Source: Clytia hemisphaerica (Eukaryota > Cnidaria > Hydrozoa > Leptothecata > Clytiidae). From it: a stretch of 64,000 bases of DNA. The stretch lies in assembly GCA_902728285.1 (NCBI GenBank), contig CACVBU010001038.1, positions 227,368-291,367 on the forward strand, in the 5' to 3' direction. The position numbers and the translations under genes are program-made. Shown one piece after another: positions 11,701-24,110 of this stretch. The notes below the pieces were generated by a model, which did not search any database, was not told the origin of the DNA, and worked only from the letters and a program-made list of their open reading frames with translations. Within the stretch, counting starts at the first letter, position 1. Each line of letters starts with the position of its first letter.

Positions 11701-14700
11701 TCTCATAATGTCATGAAATGACACAACGAAAAACCTTTGAAAAATCTGTTATTTGATATGTACACTGAATTCCCATTCCAATAAGAGGTTTCCTATACAA
11801 TCATAATTTATCCTGAAAGTTGGGGATTCAGTGCTTATTAAAAAAAACTGTTAGCATAGTATGACAGAGTAATGGAGTATTGGAAAAGTAAATGTAAATT
11901 TTGAGCTTTGTTTTTCTTTCCTTAAACATTATTCTATGTGTTGTGACCCTAATTTAGATTGTGCAAGCGGAAGGTGGATTTGAAGATGTCACTAGACTGA
12001 GAAGATGGACCCGTGTTGCTGCTCTTATGAACTACACAGCACCTGCCACTAGTGGTATTTTGAGAAGACATTATGAGAAAATTCTCTATCCTTATGACAT
12101 TTTCATGTCAGGAGCCATGATTGGTGGTGATGTATGTTTTTTGTAATCCTTTTTATGAAACTGAATAAAAACCATTTATTATCCTTACATTCCACATTTT
12201 ATTTAAATAGACATGTTATTTTTAAAGTGGTACACAAAAAGAAAATTTTGATGTGACCCATATCAACCCATGCCATGTGAGGGGAATTGGGTAGTCAGTC
12301 CGAGACGTGCTGACAGGGCGCTCATTGAAAGCATCTATAGTTGCGAAAATAGGCCTCAAAGCCTCCTGCAATTCAACCAAAGAGAAAAAGAAATAGAAAT
12401 AGAAATGTAAGAAATTACATAATTGCTAAAAATTTGCTTACTTTTTCATCCTTAGACTCCAACAGAAAAAAGTACAACATCAATGTCAAAACAAGAAATG
12501 AAGCAAATGAAAAATGATCCTGAGTACAAACCAAATGGTGATGACGATGTCATGGAAACAAGTTCAATCCATACAAGGCTCTCAAGAAACAAACAGCTTG
12601 AAGATGAAGGCATTGAAGAAGATTGCAAGGTTTGTAGTATTATTTGTTTACCGGTCTAAATAATTGTAAGTTATTAGGACAGTAAGTTGCCCATTGCACT
12701 AAAAACTTTGATTGATCTAAAATTTTGGTGGATTTTGTGCCTCACTAACCAGAAGCCTTAGTAGTCGATCAGTTCTTACCCCTGATTCATTTATTCTGGG
12801 AGATGGTCTATGAAATATGTTCTTGAGAAATATAGCTTGAATCAGCTTGAATAGAAACACTAACCTGGAAGCCTTTACCATACAAAAAATTGAAAAAATT
12901 AATTTCAACCCTGTGTAATTAGCTTTATTTCTCTGTTATTTTTATTAATATTTAAACATTTTGATTTAGAAAGCTTTCATCAAGTGCTTTTAGTTATACC
13001 TAGCTATTATTACAATTCATATAAACCTTCATTTAGATTGATTACACTAAAAATCCAGAGTTACGAAAGCTCCAATTTTCTGCACCTGGACCCAAGATAA
13101 CTGGACGTAAGTTTAATTATAAGTGTATTGTTTTTTGAGACATTACATTTTAAAATCTATGGAATTAATCCTAGTTTCTTAGTTTAAACTCTTTTATTCT
13201 AGAGTCTTAAAAGGTTATGTTTATTTTACTTTTAGGTCGCAATAAGAAAGTGAGTGATAAATATAATGCAAAAGATTATGAAACCAACTTGCAGAAAGGT
13301 GGAAAAAACGTCAATCGGTTCAACTTCCATAGTTTCATTGATGATTATAAATGCAGGGTTTGTGAAAATGGTGACGATGAAGATTGTATGCTTCTTTGCG
13401 ATCAATGTGATGCTTCTTATCATACATTCTGTCTGATCCCACCCCTTGCTGGCATTCCACCTGGTGATTGGCGTTGTCCTAAATGTGTTGCCAAAGAGTG
13501 TAACAAACCATTGGAAACCTATGGTTTTGAGCAAGCCAAAAAGATTTACACATTAGAAGATTTCTCTGAAATGGCTGATAAATTCAAGGAAGATTATTTT
13601 TCAATGCCTCCCACCGAAGTTCCTGTTCGTGTGGTAGAGAAGGAATTCTGGAAACTTGTATCTTCTATTGATCATGATATATCAGTAGAGTATGCAGCGG
13701 ATTTACACACCGCTGATCATGGTTCTGGTTTTCCTACTGAGAAGAATTCTGGTGTTTTCAGTGATACAAGTGAGTACATCAATTCACCATGGAATCTCAA
13801 TAACTTTCCAAACAATGAAAAGTCTGTGTTAAAGTACATCACTCAAGATATATCAGGCATGAAGGTACCTTGGATCTATGTTGGGATGTGTTTCTCAAGC
13901 TTCTGTTGGCACACTGAAGATCACTGGAGTTATTCAATCAATTTTCATCACTGGGGTGAACCAAAAACGTGGTACGGTGTTCCTCAAAGTGAAGCCGAAC
14001 GATTAGAATCTTGTGTTAAAGAAATTGCTCCTGAGTTGTTTGAAAGAAACCCTGATCTCTTTCACCACCTGGTGACTCTGTGTTCTCCAATGACCTTGAT
14101 GAAACATGGAGTTCCTGTCTTCCGCACCAACCAATACCCAGGAGAGTTTGTTGTCACATTTCCAAGGGCTTACCATGCAGGCTTCAATACAGGATACAAC
14201 TGTGCCGAAGCTGTCAATTTCTGTCCTGCAGAATGGGTAAGGTTACTAAATGATCAATAATGATACACTGTGTATTTTATACAAAGCCTAAAACTAAAGA
14301 AACAAAATAGAAAAATCTAAATTTTGAGGTTTCTAGGTTTTTCATAACTTGTTTGTCTAGTCTGGTCTAGATGAGATTTTTCACTTAGATTTCTGGCTAA
14401 CTTGTAAGCCAACTTAGATTGAAATTTTGAACTTTTTGTATAATTTTGAACTTTTCTATTCAGATTTACCGAAGGTGGAAACACTGAACAACTTTTTTAT
14501 GTAGTGCTTGGGTATATGCTGACTAATATATCATGTGCGAATGATAACTTTCCTTTCAGCTACCTTCAGGTCAAGAATGTGTCAAGCACTACCAAAAAAT
14601 GAGAAGAGTCACTGTTTTCTCTCATGATGAATTGCTGTTTAAAATGGCTTCCATTCCTGATGCATTGGAATTAGATTTAGCTAAGAAGCTATACGATTGT

Positions 14701-17700
14701 ATGAGAGATGTTGTGGATGCAGAAATAGATGCACGACATAGAATGAGTCGATTGGTAAGAAATCTATTATTGACATTAGATTAGTAAGAATTACTTCTTC
14801 TACTCAAATAGGATGCACAGGACTTGTGTTTGTTGAGTTATCTACAGTATTACTTTGAATAAAAGGAGCAAAGGGGGTGTTTATTCGAAGTAAAACAGTA
14901 TCCTGTATTTTCAAAATATTTAGAATTTTTACAACTTTGGAGCTTACAACTTTAACCATTTTTACTTTTATCTGTATCTTTAGGGTATCATGGATAAACA
15001 AAGAGAAGCATATGAATTGATAAATGATGATGAACGGCAGTGTGATTACTGTAAAACAACAATCTTTCTGTCTGGTGTCGCTTGTGCATGTGAAAAAAGT
15101 ATGCCATTTACAAGATTTGTTTTGCCACAAAAACTTTTTTGTCATAACACTCTGCCTAGTATAAAAATCTCCTCTCAAATTTGGTCTGTGTTTAAAGATT
15201 TGGAAAAATATTTTCCCAAATTTGTCCAAAGTGTAAGATAAAATTTTAAATATAAAATTTTTCTTTCCAGAGAGATTAACTTGTCTGAATCACTGGGATA
15301 AACCATGTGGGTGTGGAAGTAGCAAGAAATATATCAGGTAAAATACAATATATAGATTATTCATTGTTGACATATTTTCCTGTCTAACTGTGTTGAAATT
15401 ATTGACGTTTTTAGTATGGAGAACAAAAAAACCTTTACTTATCAATCAATTAATGAATTTGTATTTCATTTTCTAATATTCACTGACAAATAAATTGAAT
15501 TGTTTTCTTTCTTTGTTTTTTAGATTCCGCTACACTTTGAGGGAACTCCCAAAAATCCTTGCTGATCTCAAAAAGCGTGCCGACTCTTTTGACAACTGGG
15601 AGATTGCTGTACACAAGGTTTTATCCAAAACAGATGCTACTAAAATTGGTAAATAACTTTTGTGTAAAATTTGAAGGTTTTTGTTTATCATACTACATAC
15701 AGCAGAATACAAAGTCAAAATGAAGGTTACATGTACAAACCCAAAGCCAACACAAATATACCAATTATAATTGTTTCTCTTGTTTCATAAGGTTTGTTTT
15801 GGCATATGATCTGACTTATGGTTCAATGTTTCGTTTCAAAGTAAACATTTATAGTTATCATTGATTTCATTTATTAATTTATCATTCATTATAGAATTTA
15901 CAGCTTTGAAAGACTACATTACAGAAGCAGAGGAAAGCCAATTCCCAGAATGTGAACTCTTAGATCAACTACGTGTTTACGTGAGTGAAGCTGAGCAATG
16001 TTCACAAGTTGCCAATCAACTACTTACCAAGAAACACAAAACAAGGTACCATTACTTTTATCAACTGTATCAACTTCTGTTTTTCCACTTTGGTAAATAT
16101 TGTTTACCTGTATTTGTTTTCCGTTTCAACTATAACTGAATACTAATTTTATACTAATTTTATGATATAAACCAGCCGAGGTTGTAAGGCCAGCAAAAAC
16201 GATCCAGAGGGCATAGTTATTGAAGTATTTTAACTTTTAAAGTAAGTAACAAACGTAGTCCAAAAGATGTCTGATTGTAACAGAAACGTTTATTTAATAT
16301 AAATTGCAGGATTAGTTGCCTCATTACTTCACTGAATACTTTTCCTTACTTTAAAGATTTTCATGCTCAATAATTTTTTATTCAAACAGGAAAACTTCGA
16401 CCGGCCCTACACCCTCTTCACCACGCCTCACATTGAATGAGCTCAGAGATTTTGTCAATCAAATTGATAATCTACCATGCATAATCAAGGAAGCAGCTGC
16501 TATTGATAAACTCATGGCTCAGGTTGAAAGCTTTAGATATGATGCCAAACTTGTTCTCAACTCAGATGATTACAATGAGAAGAAAGTGTTGGAATTGCTT
16601 GAACATGCAGAAACAATGGATGTTGACTTGCCAGAAATCAATGATCTACGCCTAGTAAGATCTTTTCCCCCTCTTTATATATCTGCTGAACAATCATACC
16701 TTAAAAAACACTTTTACCAAAGAGATGTCGAAAAGGTTTTATAGCTGGAGTTATTTGCATTTAGATATATTATAGATTTGAGTCAATTTAAAAAATCTAC
16801 TGTAGAACAGATGGAAACTTAATGTCATAAAAACTCTTAATAGTCTGCTTTGCATTTTTGTCTTTATGCTTTCCTCTAGCCAGATCCAACAAATGATTAA
16901 TTTTGTCTTTTTTTTTTAGGACCTGAAAGCCTCAAAATGGCTAGAAAGTATTGATGAAATCCTTAATCAAGAAGATCCAATCTCTTTGGATGTTATCCGG
17001 AGCTGTGTTGACCAAGGCATTGGATTACGAAAGAAACAAGGTAAAGCCAATAAAGTCTTGCAGGGTCTAAGCCAAGATTTTATATTGGAACAGTTCTGTA
17101 GAAATTTTTGGGAAAACTCTCTTTGTAGCGATCTATAATCAAGATTGGTTAAAAGGTTTTAAAGATCTTGTAATATAACTAAAAAGATTCTTGATTTACT
17201 TTTAGCATCAGAGAAGCCATTGTCAAGGTTGAAAGAGTTACTTTATGCTGCTGATCGTTGGGAAGAGAAAGCCAAACTTTGTCTTCAAGCTAAGTAAGTC
17301 TTCATGCTCTCTATCCATCCTCTTAGTTAATCATCATTCTCAAATTTCTGTCATAATGCAAGATATACTGAAGCGATGTCCTGTTGTTGTTGTTAATGTA
17401 AGACATCTAAGAACAGGTAGTTTTCCTGCATTTTGTGCGCGTAAGTACTAACCGAGACGAAAATTTGCTATGTAAATCACATCTCTGAAACATTGGGATT
17501 CAGAACAGGTTTGTCTTGAGCCTCCAGGAAACTTCTATCATTCCAACGGATAGACCCTAAAAGTTTCGTTATTAGTTTGTGTAAGACATCTTAAAGATTA
17601 CATTAAATCGACCTTCAACCCCTTTACTTAATAGACCAAGACACATGGTTGGCACACTAGAAGTCATCGTACAAGAAGCTTCCAAAGTGAAAATTATCCT

Positions 17701-20700
17701 TCCAAACGTCAGTGCGCTGAAAGATGCCTTGTTCAAAGCTAAAGATTGGACAAGTAAAGTAGAGCGTGTCCATGTACGTACTTGACTTGCGTTCGTTTAT
17801 TTTGTGAGGGTCTGAGATGAATTTGGATATTTCATGATCATTTATTAGTCAGAATGTTAGATTAATGATTTATGTTTGAAACGTGCTGTCAAATTAGCCT
17901 TAGCATAATTTCCAGTACAATTGGTGTCTCTCTTATTCGAAGGTTTAATATTCGATACGCTCCATTGTTCGATAAAATTGAAAGTCGTCGCCAAAAAGAA
18001 ACTCGTAAACGACGCTCCACAATTCGATACGCTTTCTCATGCAATGAAAATCCAATCTCCTTGAAAATCGAATTAAATACCATCAACTGTGTTTATGATA
18101 TGCACCACTGCAATGACTTCACGAAATTATGCAACTTTTCTGTTGTTTTTTTTCAACCAATATGTCACTCTTTCTATTGTTTAAGTGACGTATTGGGTGG
18201 AAAATTTTTAAAGTTCTCAGAAGACTCTCCAGTGGTGCATATCATGAATTTCTTTACACTTTTAATCATCATAGCACCAGAAAATTACTCTGGTTTAATA
18301 ATCTTTCTATGAGAAATGCCATAATTTTATCTTTAGAATGACCAGTACTATCCTTACTACGATATCTTGGAAGCGCTTGTGGTCAAAGGTCGCCCAATAC
18401 CTGTTCGTCTTGAACAACTTCCTCAGATGGAATCACAGGTGGCTGCTGCAAGAGCGTGGAAAGATCGTACTTCGAGAACTTTCGTCAAGAAAGCATCCAA
18501 CAAACTGCTCATGGAGGTAAATAGAAGATCAATCCATCGTTGTGATGAGGTTGATCATTATGTTCTTAAAACCATGTTCTGGAACCATATTCTTGAACCA
18601 TGTTCTTAGACCATATTCTGGAACCATTAAGTCTGTCATTGTTTGACAAATAAGAAAGTTTTTGATATTTAGCGAATCAGAATTTAATATAAGTTCCAGA
18701 AAGTAATAATCAATGGAAATATTTTATAGTATGTCTCCATATTCAATTAATAATGGATTCTTTACTCTAGCTTCTTCAACCTCGTAAAGACATTGGTAAA
18801 TTCGATAAGAAGCCAAAGAAAAAGAAGAGCATAGAGAAGCCTGCTAAAACGCCAACTGACACCAAGCACTCCAAAAAAGACAAAATCATGTTGTCCACCT
18901 CATCAACTACATCAAAGAAAGATGAAAAATCAGTTCACAAAGATGGTAAGACCAAATCAAAAGTGAAAGTCAAAGAAGAGGTAATTGATTCGCCGTCAGC
19001 GGGGACAGATGACGATAAAATCAAAGAGGAGGATAAGAGACCGATCGGAATCCCGGTTGAAACAATAAACGTCGACGATTACAAGGCCCCAGACCCTTTG
19101 ACTGTCGCCCAAAATCTGAAAGACGATGAAGTCATCGAGTTAGCCGCCATGAAGGAATTACGCGAGAAAAATAAACAAAAACTTGTTGAAGAAAATATTG
19201 AAGGACCTTACTGTTTGTGTAGGAAAGGCATTGATGGGTTTATGATTCGTTGCAATTTATGTTTTAATTGGTATCATACGTCTTGTATCTGCCCACCGAA
19301 AACGGTGTACGGTAAACCCATAGGGAAAGGTTATAATTCATGGACTGCTACACGCGAAGTACATTATTTATGCACGCAATGTTGCCGGTCTAGGAGGCCG
19401 CGTTTAGACAATATTTTACAACTTTTGATGTCTTTACAGAAATTACCTGTACGCGTACCTGAAGGAGAAGCGTTGCAATTTTTAACAGAGCGTGCAATGA
19501 ATTGGCAAGATCGGGCCAAACAGGCGCTCTCCAATCCGGAGATTAGCCGTATAATAACAGAAGCAAAAGCACAAGTTGAGAAAATCTTGGCTGAGAAGCA
19601 GTTACTGTCATCAGCAAATACGAACCATAACGGTACACAAATGAACATAATGTTTTACCAGAGACTTTTACAAGTGAAGAAGGTTCACATTGAGAAAGTA
19701 ACAGAAGTCACTTCTGAAGAAGAGAAGACGAAAGAAGCTGAAACTAAAAACGAACAGAAAACTTCAGAATCTGCGAAAACTATATCTGTTGAGAATGCCA
19801 CTAAAGATGACGAGAATGCGATCAAAGAACTCGATGCACCATTCAAAGCTTCTTCTACCGAGGTTCCTATTGAAATGGCGTCTTTAGCCGAACCATCGAT
19901 ATCTGTTTCAAATGCCACTACCTCTAATGATAAAGACATTATCATGAAAAGCCCTTCGAAATCTAATCCAACACCCACCACACCCACAACGAAAACACCA
20001 ACGCCCACTACACTTTCTTTACAACAAACTCCGAAAAAAGATAAACCAACAGAAATGACCACCTCTGGTGTTGGCGATGAACTTGAGTGTACTGAGGAAA
20101 TGAGTTCTGGGAGCCCAGTTTCCTCATCCAAAACTCCAAATCTATCAGATCCAAACGTCGTTCGTATTCAAAGCGCCAGCTCGTCAAGAGCTCAAAGTCC
20201 CATCGATGTTTGTACGCCTCTGGACAATCTAGCAACGCCCAAACCAGCCGCCCCTGTTCCATCAACGCCACTCGTGTTGACGATGAATCAGTTAGAGAAT
20301 GATGTTCTCGATCATCTTGAGAATTTGATGTTTGAAGGTGAACTTTTGGAGGTTGGTTTAGATGAAGTACAACAGATTTGGGCCATTCTACAGATTCAAA
20401 GGCCGATGTTGAAAGAAGAATGCAATATCATGGTAATTAGTTTTAATTATTTTTTATGTTGTCATATTAGTGTTTCAAGTGTCAGCCAGGTTTAAACACT
20501 GGATTTCCATCCCAACATTCAACGTTCTCAGAATTCGTAAGTGTCGGGGCGAATTTGTTTGTATACAATTAACTGTCGCTAATTCAAATTCGAACGGAAG
20601 TCCAATTTGTTTGAATTACATATAATAGAGATACGCTTTAAAAGCTCGAACTAATAAGAGTACACTTAAAATATTTGGTCTGAAATAAAAACGTAGTATC

Positions 20701-23187
20701 CTTATGTTTCATAATAGCTTTTTTTACCTTTCAGCGCAAGGATTTTCTCATTTCTTCCCAAGGAATTTTTCAACAACTTTTTTCTACTTTATTTCAGAAC
20801 GCCGATTACCGTCGTAAATTGATCAAAGACCGTAAAAAGCAACGAAAACGTAAACTGGAAGAAGCGAAGGCTGCTCAACAAGCGGCCGCCCTTGCCGCCA
20901 AGCAAAAACATACGGCTGCGTTGGCTGCCGCCTCAGCAACAAAGATCTCTTTACCATCATTGACTACTAAGTCAGCTAACGTTCCGAATAAGAAAATTAA
21001 ACTTGAAGAGGTAATCTTTTTGAACCTATTACAAATCTTTTGTTACTAACAATTACAATCATTTCTGCGATATTTTGTTTCCTTTTTCGTAAAAATAAAT
21101 CTCATGGAATCACTTGGGATCGCTAATTCGCGAGATAAAACCAAACTTTTTGTTGTAAAATTCAGATCTACTTTAAAACGCTGAATAAATTTTCAGGTGA
21201 AAATCAAAGTAGAACCAATGGACGAAGTGATGCCTGCTGAGGTTACTAAATCTCCGACAACCACAACAGATAGTGCAAACCTTGATGAAAGCCAGGACGA
21301 AGATGATTGTTCCGCTAGACCATGTAAAAAACCTCTCGGTAAGTGTTGTCAATACTTAGGCTATGTTCACACTCTCCGAAACAGTAAGTTTCGAGCCGAA
21401 GGGTGGAGGCAAATCTTCAACGTTTCCCAAACAAAAAAATTTCCGCCGAACTGAGTTTAGCACATTTTTTCAAATCTCGGTGGTAAATTATACTTCCAAT
21501 CCAGCGTTTGTATGAAAACAACGCGGGTTGTACTTAGGTAAGAAATAAGGGGCTGCATATCCTACATTGGAGCTGTTCGACTATACCTTATGGTTCCGAA
21601 ATCAATTTCAACTATTCCATTGGTCAGCACTCACGTCCTATAAAGGACGATAGAATGGCTTCATTTCTTACTTTCGGGTTATTTCATTTCGCAATTTGTT
21701 ACGATGATAAACGGTTTTTACATAAGTCACTCTATTTGCAACGGATTGCCCTTTTTGTTGTAATAATTCCTTTTATGGGAGTAATTTGTAGTAACATTTT
21801 GTGTACCTTATGTGACCGCCGATGATAAATGGACATCTACTAGTGGTCTGGTCTATGATTTCTAGACCACTCTTTTACTTTTGTCCGTACATCGAAACAG
21901 TTCTGACAGACATGGAATCGTTCTTATTCAGTGAACAATCCCATCACTTTCAGATCGATACAATTACTTGCACTCTTTCTCCCTTTCTTTCTTTCGATTC
22001 TTTTTACCGTAGACAGAATGAAAATGAGTATAAGACTATTGACTAGCGATTTCAACTTATGTGCAATCTACTTCTTTGCATCCCTACTCCCAGAAAAATT
22101 TCTGATATTTTAATAATCTTTCAGAGCATTACTTGAAATCGGCATAATTTTCCTCAGCTAAACAATCCCTCCTTTTTATGCTGTCCCTAATTTATGACCG
22201 AACGGCCCAAAAACAAGCAAGCTTGGGCCGCATTCATGATATTTGATTTTGAATGAAAGAATTTTTTAGTGGATTTGATTTTCGGACAAAGCCTTTACAA
22301 TTGTTTGAATTATTTCTTTGATTCAAATGAAATTCATTTTGTCCATACATTGAAACAGTTCTGACAGACATGGAATCGTTCTTACTCAGTGAACAATCCC
22401 ATCACTTTCAGATCGACATTTCGTTAATTTTAGTCTCGCCTGTTGCCTTTATAATAAACCTGGTGTCTACGGAAATTACAAACTCCTTTGCCGTACTACT
22501 TGCGATACAACAGGGAAATCTACAACCTGCGTGAAAGTGATAAAAACTATTTTTTCACTGTCAACTTTCTTTATATTTCCAGGTGACGAAGTTGAATGGG
22601 TGCAATGTGACAAGTGTGAAAGTTGGTATCACATCATCTGTGTTGGCATCAGTGCTCAAGACGCGAATAATATTGAAGAGTACGTCTGTCCTTTCTGCTG
22701 CCCACCACCGCCTAAACCTGAGAAGAAACCAGCAACAAAGACCACCAAAGAGGCGTCGAAAACAGGACCCACGACGTCGTCGCCTTTGAAAAAATCGAAT
22801 ATCGAAAACACTGTTAAAATCGAAAGTAATAAAATACCGGATTTGTCGGTCATCGCAGAAGTAGCGCATCAAATTATATCGGGACAAGAAAAAGCAAACA
22901 GTCAGGGAGTAACGCCAATGGAAGTTGATCCTCCTTCAGTAGCGCCCATTCCATTACCGCCGCCACTACCACCTTCAAATTTAGATTTAAATAGTCTTGC
23001 TTTTCTGGCAGAAATGAGTGAAAAAATGGACGTGACGCCTATAAAAGAAGTCACGTCAGCGGTCCCATTACCGACGTCAACGGAGGTGTCAGAACCATTA
23101 ATCAAGGACTCTGAGAAAATAACGAGTTCCTCAGTAAAAGAACAGATTCCAGCTCCTCCTGCGAAACAGACCTCTCCTAACAAATGA
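2738..23187 (+). CDS. KDM5: Lysine-specific histone demethylase 5 (JARID1/Lid family)
   Basis: Fe(II)/2-oxoglutarate dioxygenase family that removes methyl groups from H3K4me3/me2 in the nucleus. Coding exons: 2738-2950, 3054-3131, 10201-10260, 10875-10937, 11958-12131, 12456-12629, 13037-13106, 13236-14236, 14560-14754, 14984-15098, 15271-15337, 15524-15648, 15895-16045, 16390-16654, 16920-17040, 17206-17293, 17635-17773, 18337-18516, 18771-20432, 20798-21010, 21197-21338, 22583-23187. All junctions are GT-AG, phases agree, and the total is 5901 bases (1966 residues). Domains: JmjN (about 29-88), ARID (about 90-190, exons 3-5), PHD1 (317-361), JmjC with iron ligands H503, E505 and H591 (HTED and YHAGF contexts, same 88-residue spacing as human), C5HC2 zinc finger (exons 10-11), PLU-1 helical region, PHD2 (from 1241) and PHD3 split over exons 21/22. 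No stop or missing ligand, so probably active. The start could instead be ATG 2795. A Ser/Thr/Pro-rich linker follows PHD2. Confidence 0.96.
3937..6746. mobile_element. 2.8-kb TIR element in KDM5 intron 2
   Basis: TAGTCAGGGAGCAGAGCGCC at 3937 and its inverse ending at 6746 bound the element. The match continues inward for about 65 bases (both arms carry GGGACTTTTT then AAAC). The interior contains a younger insertion (4545-4930) and an open frame at 4963-5181 with protein-like composition but no motif I know. No transposase is recognised. Probably non-autonomous or decayed. Confidence 0.65.
4545..4930. mobile_element. hAT-like MITE, CCGGGGGTACT ends
   Basis: CCGGGGGTACT at the left and AGTACCCCCGGC at the right are flanked by the direct repeat GGCCGAAAC (4536-4544 and 4931-4939), an 8-9 base target duplication as made by hAT-class transposases. 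Inside, GTCTCTCTAA occurs five times (4615, 4668, 4750, 4805, 4843). It is nested inside the 3937-6746 element. Confidence 0.75.
6842..7184. mobile_element. MITE with TTAAAGGAAGAAATTTTGG ends
   Basis: A 19-base perfect inverted repeat (6842-6860 against 7166-7184) encloses several copies of the motif CCGCCAAATTAAATTCCCGCC. The outermost TTAA on each side may be the target duplication. A compositionally similar element is at 29178-29468. Confidence 0.65.
7316..7452 (+). repeat. SINE-like repeat, copy 1
   Basis: About 135 bases beginning CATGCCATGTGAGGGGAATT and ending in AATAGAAATAGAA match 12266-12407 closely. A shared body plus a short simple-repeat 3' tail is the usual form of a SINE or a truncated LINE 3' end. 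I see no A or B box. Confidence 0.6.
7453..8876. other. KDM5 intron 2, no gene
   Basis: AT-rich intronic sequence. The open frames here have no recognisable domain and no supporting splice pattern. An imperfect inverted repeat around CCAAAACAGGACAATAAAGT (about 7939) and AAAAAGGACAATTTTGGGAC (about 7986) suggests a small hairpin. Confidence 0.5.
8877..9530 (+). repeat. Tandem repeat, unit about 178 bp
   Basis: Units begin GCAGTGATAGTATTCTGG at 8877, 9054 and 9233, with a degenerate fourth near 9411, giving periods of 177 and 179. Each carries the same order of blocks (ATACTCCAGGGAAATCAAAA, then CCATTATGGAA, then GACAATAGACATGG). Short satellite-like array inside KDM5 intron 2. Confidence 0.8.
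12266..12407 (+). repeat. SINE-like repeat, copy 2
   Basis: Second copy of the repeat at 7316-7452, same strand, in KDM5 intron 5, ending in GAAATAGAAATAGAAATG. The A-rich hexamer tail is longer here. Confidence 0.6.
18095..18245. repeat. Small inverted-repeat element
   Basis: A 16-base perfect inverted repeat, ATGATATGCACCACTG (18095-18110) and its complement (18230-18245), lies in KDM5 intron 17. No target duplication was seen; a small MITE or a structured intron element. Confidence 0.45.
21883..21959 (+). repeat. 77-bp direct repeat, copy 1 (KDM5 intron 21)
   Basis: Nearly identical to 22341-22417, in the same orientation. Both run from GTCC.TACAT to CACTTTCAGATCGA with about four substitutions. 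A local duplication or two copies of a short mobile sequence. Confidence 0.75.
22341..22417 (+). repeat. 77-bp direct repeat, copy 2 (KDM5 intron 21)
   Basis: Partner of 21883-21959. Both copies end in a polypyrimidine-CAG-like stretch (CACTTTCAG) that resembles a splice acceptor but opens no KDM5-like frame. Confidence 0.75.
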
Positions 23188-23588
23188 ACTATTGGTGTCG
23201 AATTTTGATGATATTTATCCATCTTCTCCTTTGGTGTTGTACATATAACAGGTTTTTGTATATTTTTTGTTTGTTTTTGCGAAATTTGATTGTGGTGTAC
23301 CATGGCCAACGTAAGAGGGGTGGGATTCCATTTTATTTTGATGTTGAAAATCGATCGATTCCCTTGTTTTTTATTTTAGTTTTAAGAAAGAGGTTTTTAT
23401 CGTTTGGAAGTTAAATTTTATATATTCGATTCTAGTTTGGACTGGAGTATAATTCAAGGCTTTGTTTTGTTAATACGTTGGCTTGTTTTTGGTAGTTTTT
23501 TGTAGCCGTTTTTTGTCTCTTTTGTTTATACAACTACTGTACATAGAAATGATTGTATTTAGCGTGTGTCCATTTCATTTTTTGGCGA

Positions 23589-23594
23589 ATTAAA
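23589..23594 (+). promoter_or_regulatory. Putative KDM5 poly(A) signal (ATTAAA)
   Basis: ATTAAA lies 402 bases after the KDM5 stop at 23187, followed by AT-rich sequence. It is the best candidate in the 3' region. Confidence 0.4.
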
Positions 23595-23644
23595 ACAAAC
23601 ATAAATTACGTATAAAATCAATACTACTCTAATGTCTCCTTAAC

Positions 23645-23693
23645 TCCTTAACTTGAACGGTTTCGTTTCCCCCTAACCGTTCGAGTTATGGAG
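23645..23693. repeat. Hairpin after KDM5
   Basis: CTCCTTAACTTGAACGGTT (23645-23663) pairs imperfectly with AACCGTTCGAGTTATGGAG (23675-23693). A 19-base stem with two mismatches, about 50 bases past the putative poly(A) signal. It may be a decayed terminal repeat. Confidence 0.5.
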
Positions 23694-24110
23694 AACTTTG
23701 AGATATGGTACTCCTGTCTCACAGCACCGGCTCATTCCTAAATCCTCAATGGGGATAAAAATTGCTTTTGAAATCCCAACTTTGTTCTAAGGTTAAAATT
23801 CCAGTGGGGATGGTTTTGGAGTGCAATTTTTAAACATTGAATTTCGAGTTGGGGTGAAATCAAAGTCAATTTCCCAGTGGGGAAATCATATCATAATGTC
23901 AGGTGACCTAGGTAGGATTTCCTACCGAACAAGGGCACACTTTTCAGCCAAAAAACTCTATCTAGCTCTTCGGGCTTTATAAATCTGATCCTTCATAGGG
24001 GATTTAGCATTATCATACAGACCCACAAAACAGTTTCTTCTTGGTTTACTACTGTACAACGGTTTCGATATGATGAGATTTCTCCGACAGAATGTGTTAA
24101 TTAACCAAGT

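Noticed and set aside
17872-18312. 146-codon plus-strand frame between KDM5 exons
   Set aside because: It lies in intron 17 between well-supported donor and acceptor, has no domain, and spans an inverted-repeat element.
19685-20131. 148-codon minus-strand frame
   Set aside because: Antisense shadow of the Ser/Thr/Pro-rich linker in the large KDM5 exon.
23184-23414. 76-codon frame after KDM5
   Set aside because: It overlaps the KDM5 stop and lies in the probable 3' UTR; composition is AT-driven with no motif.
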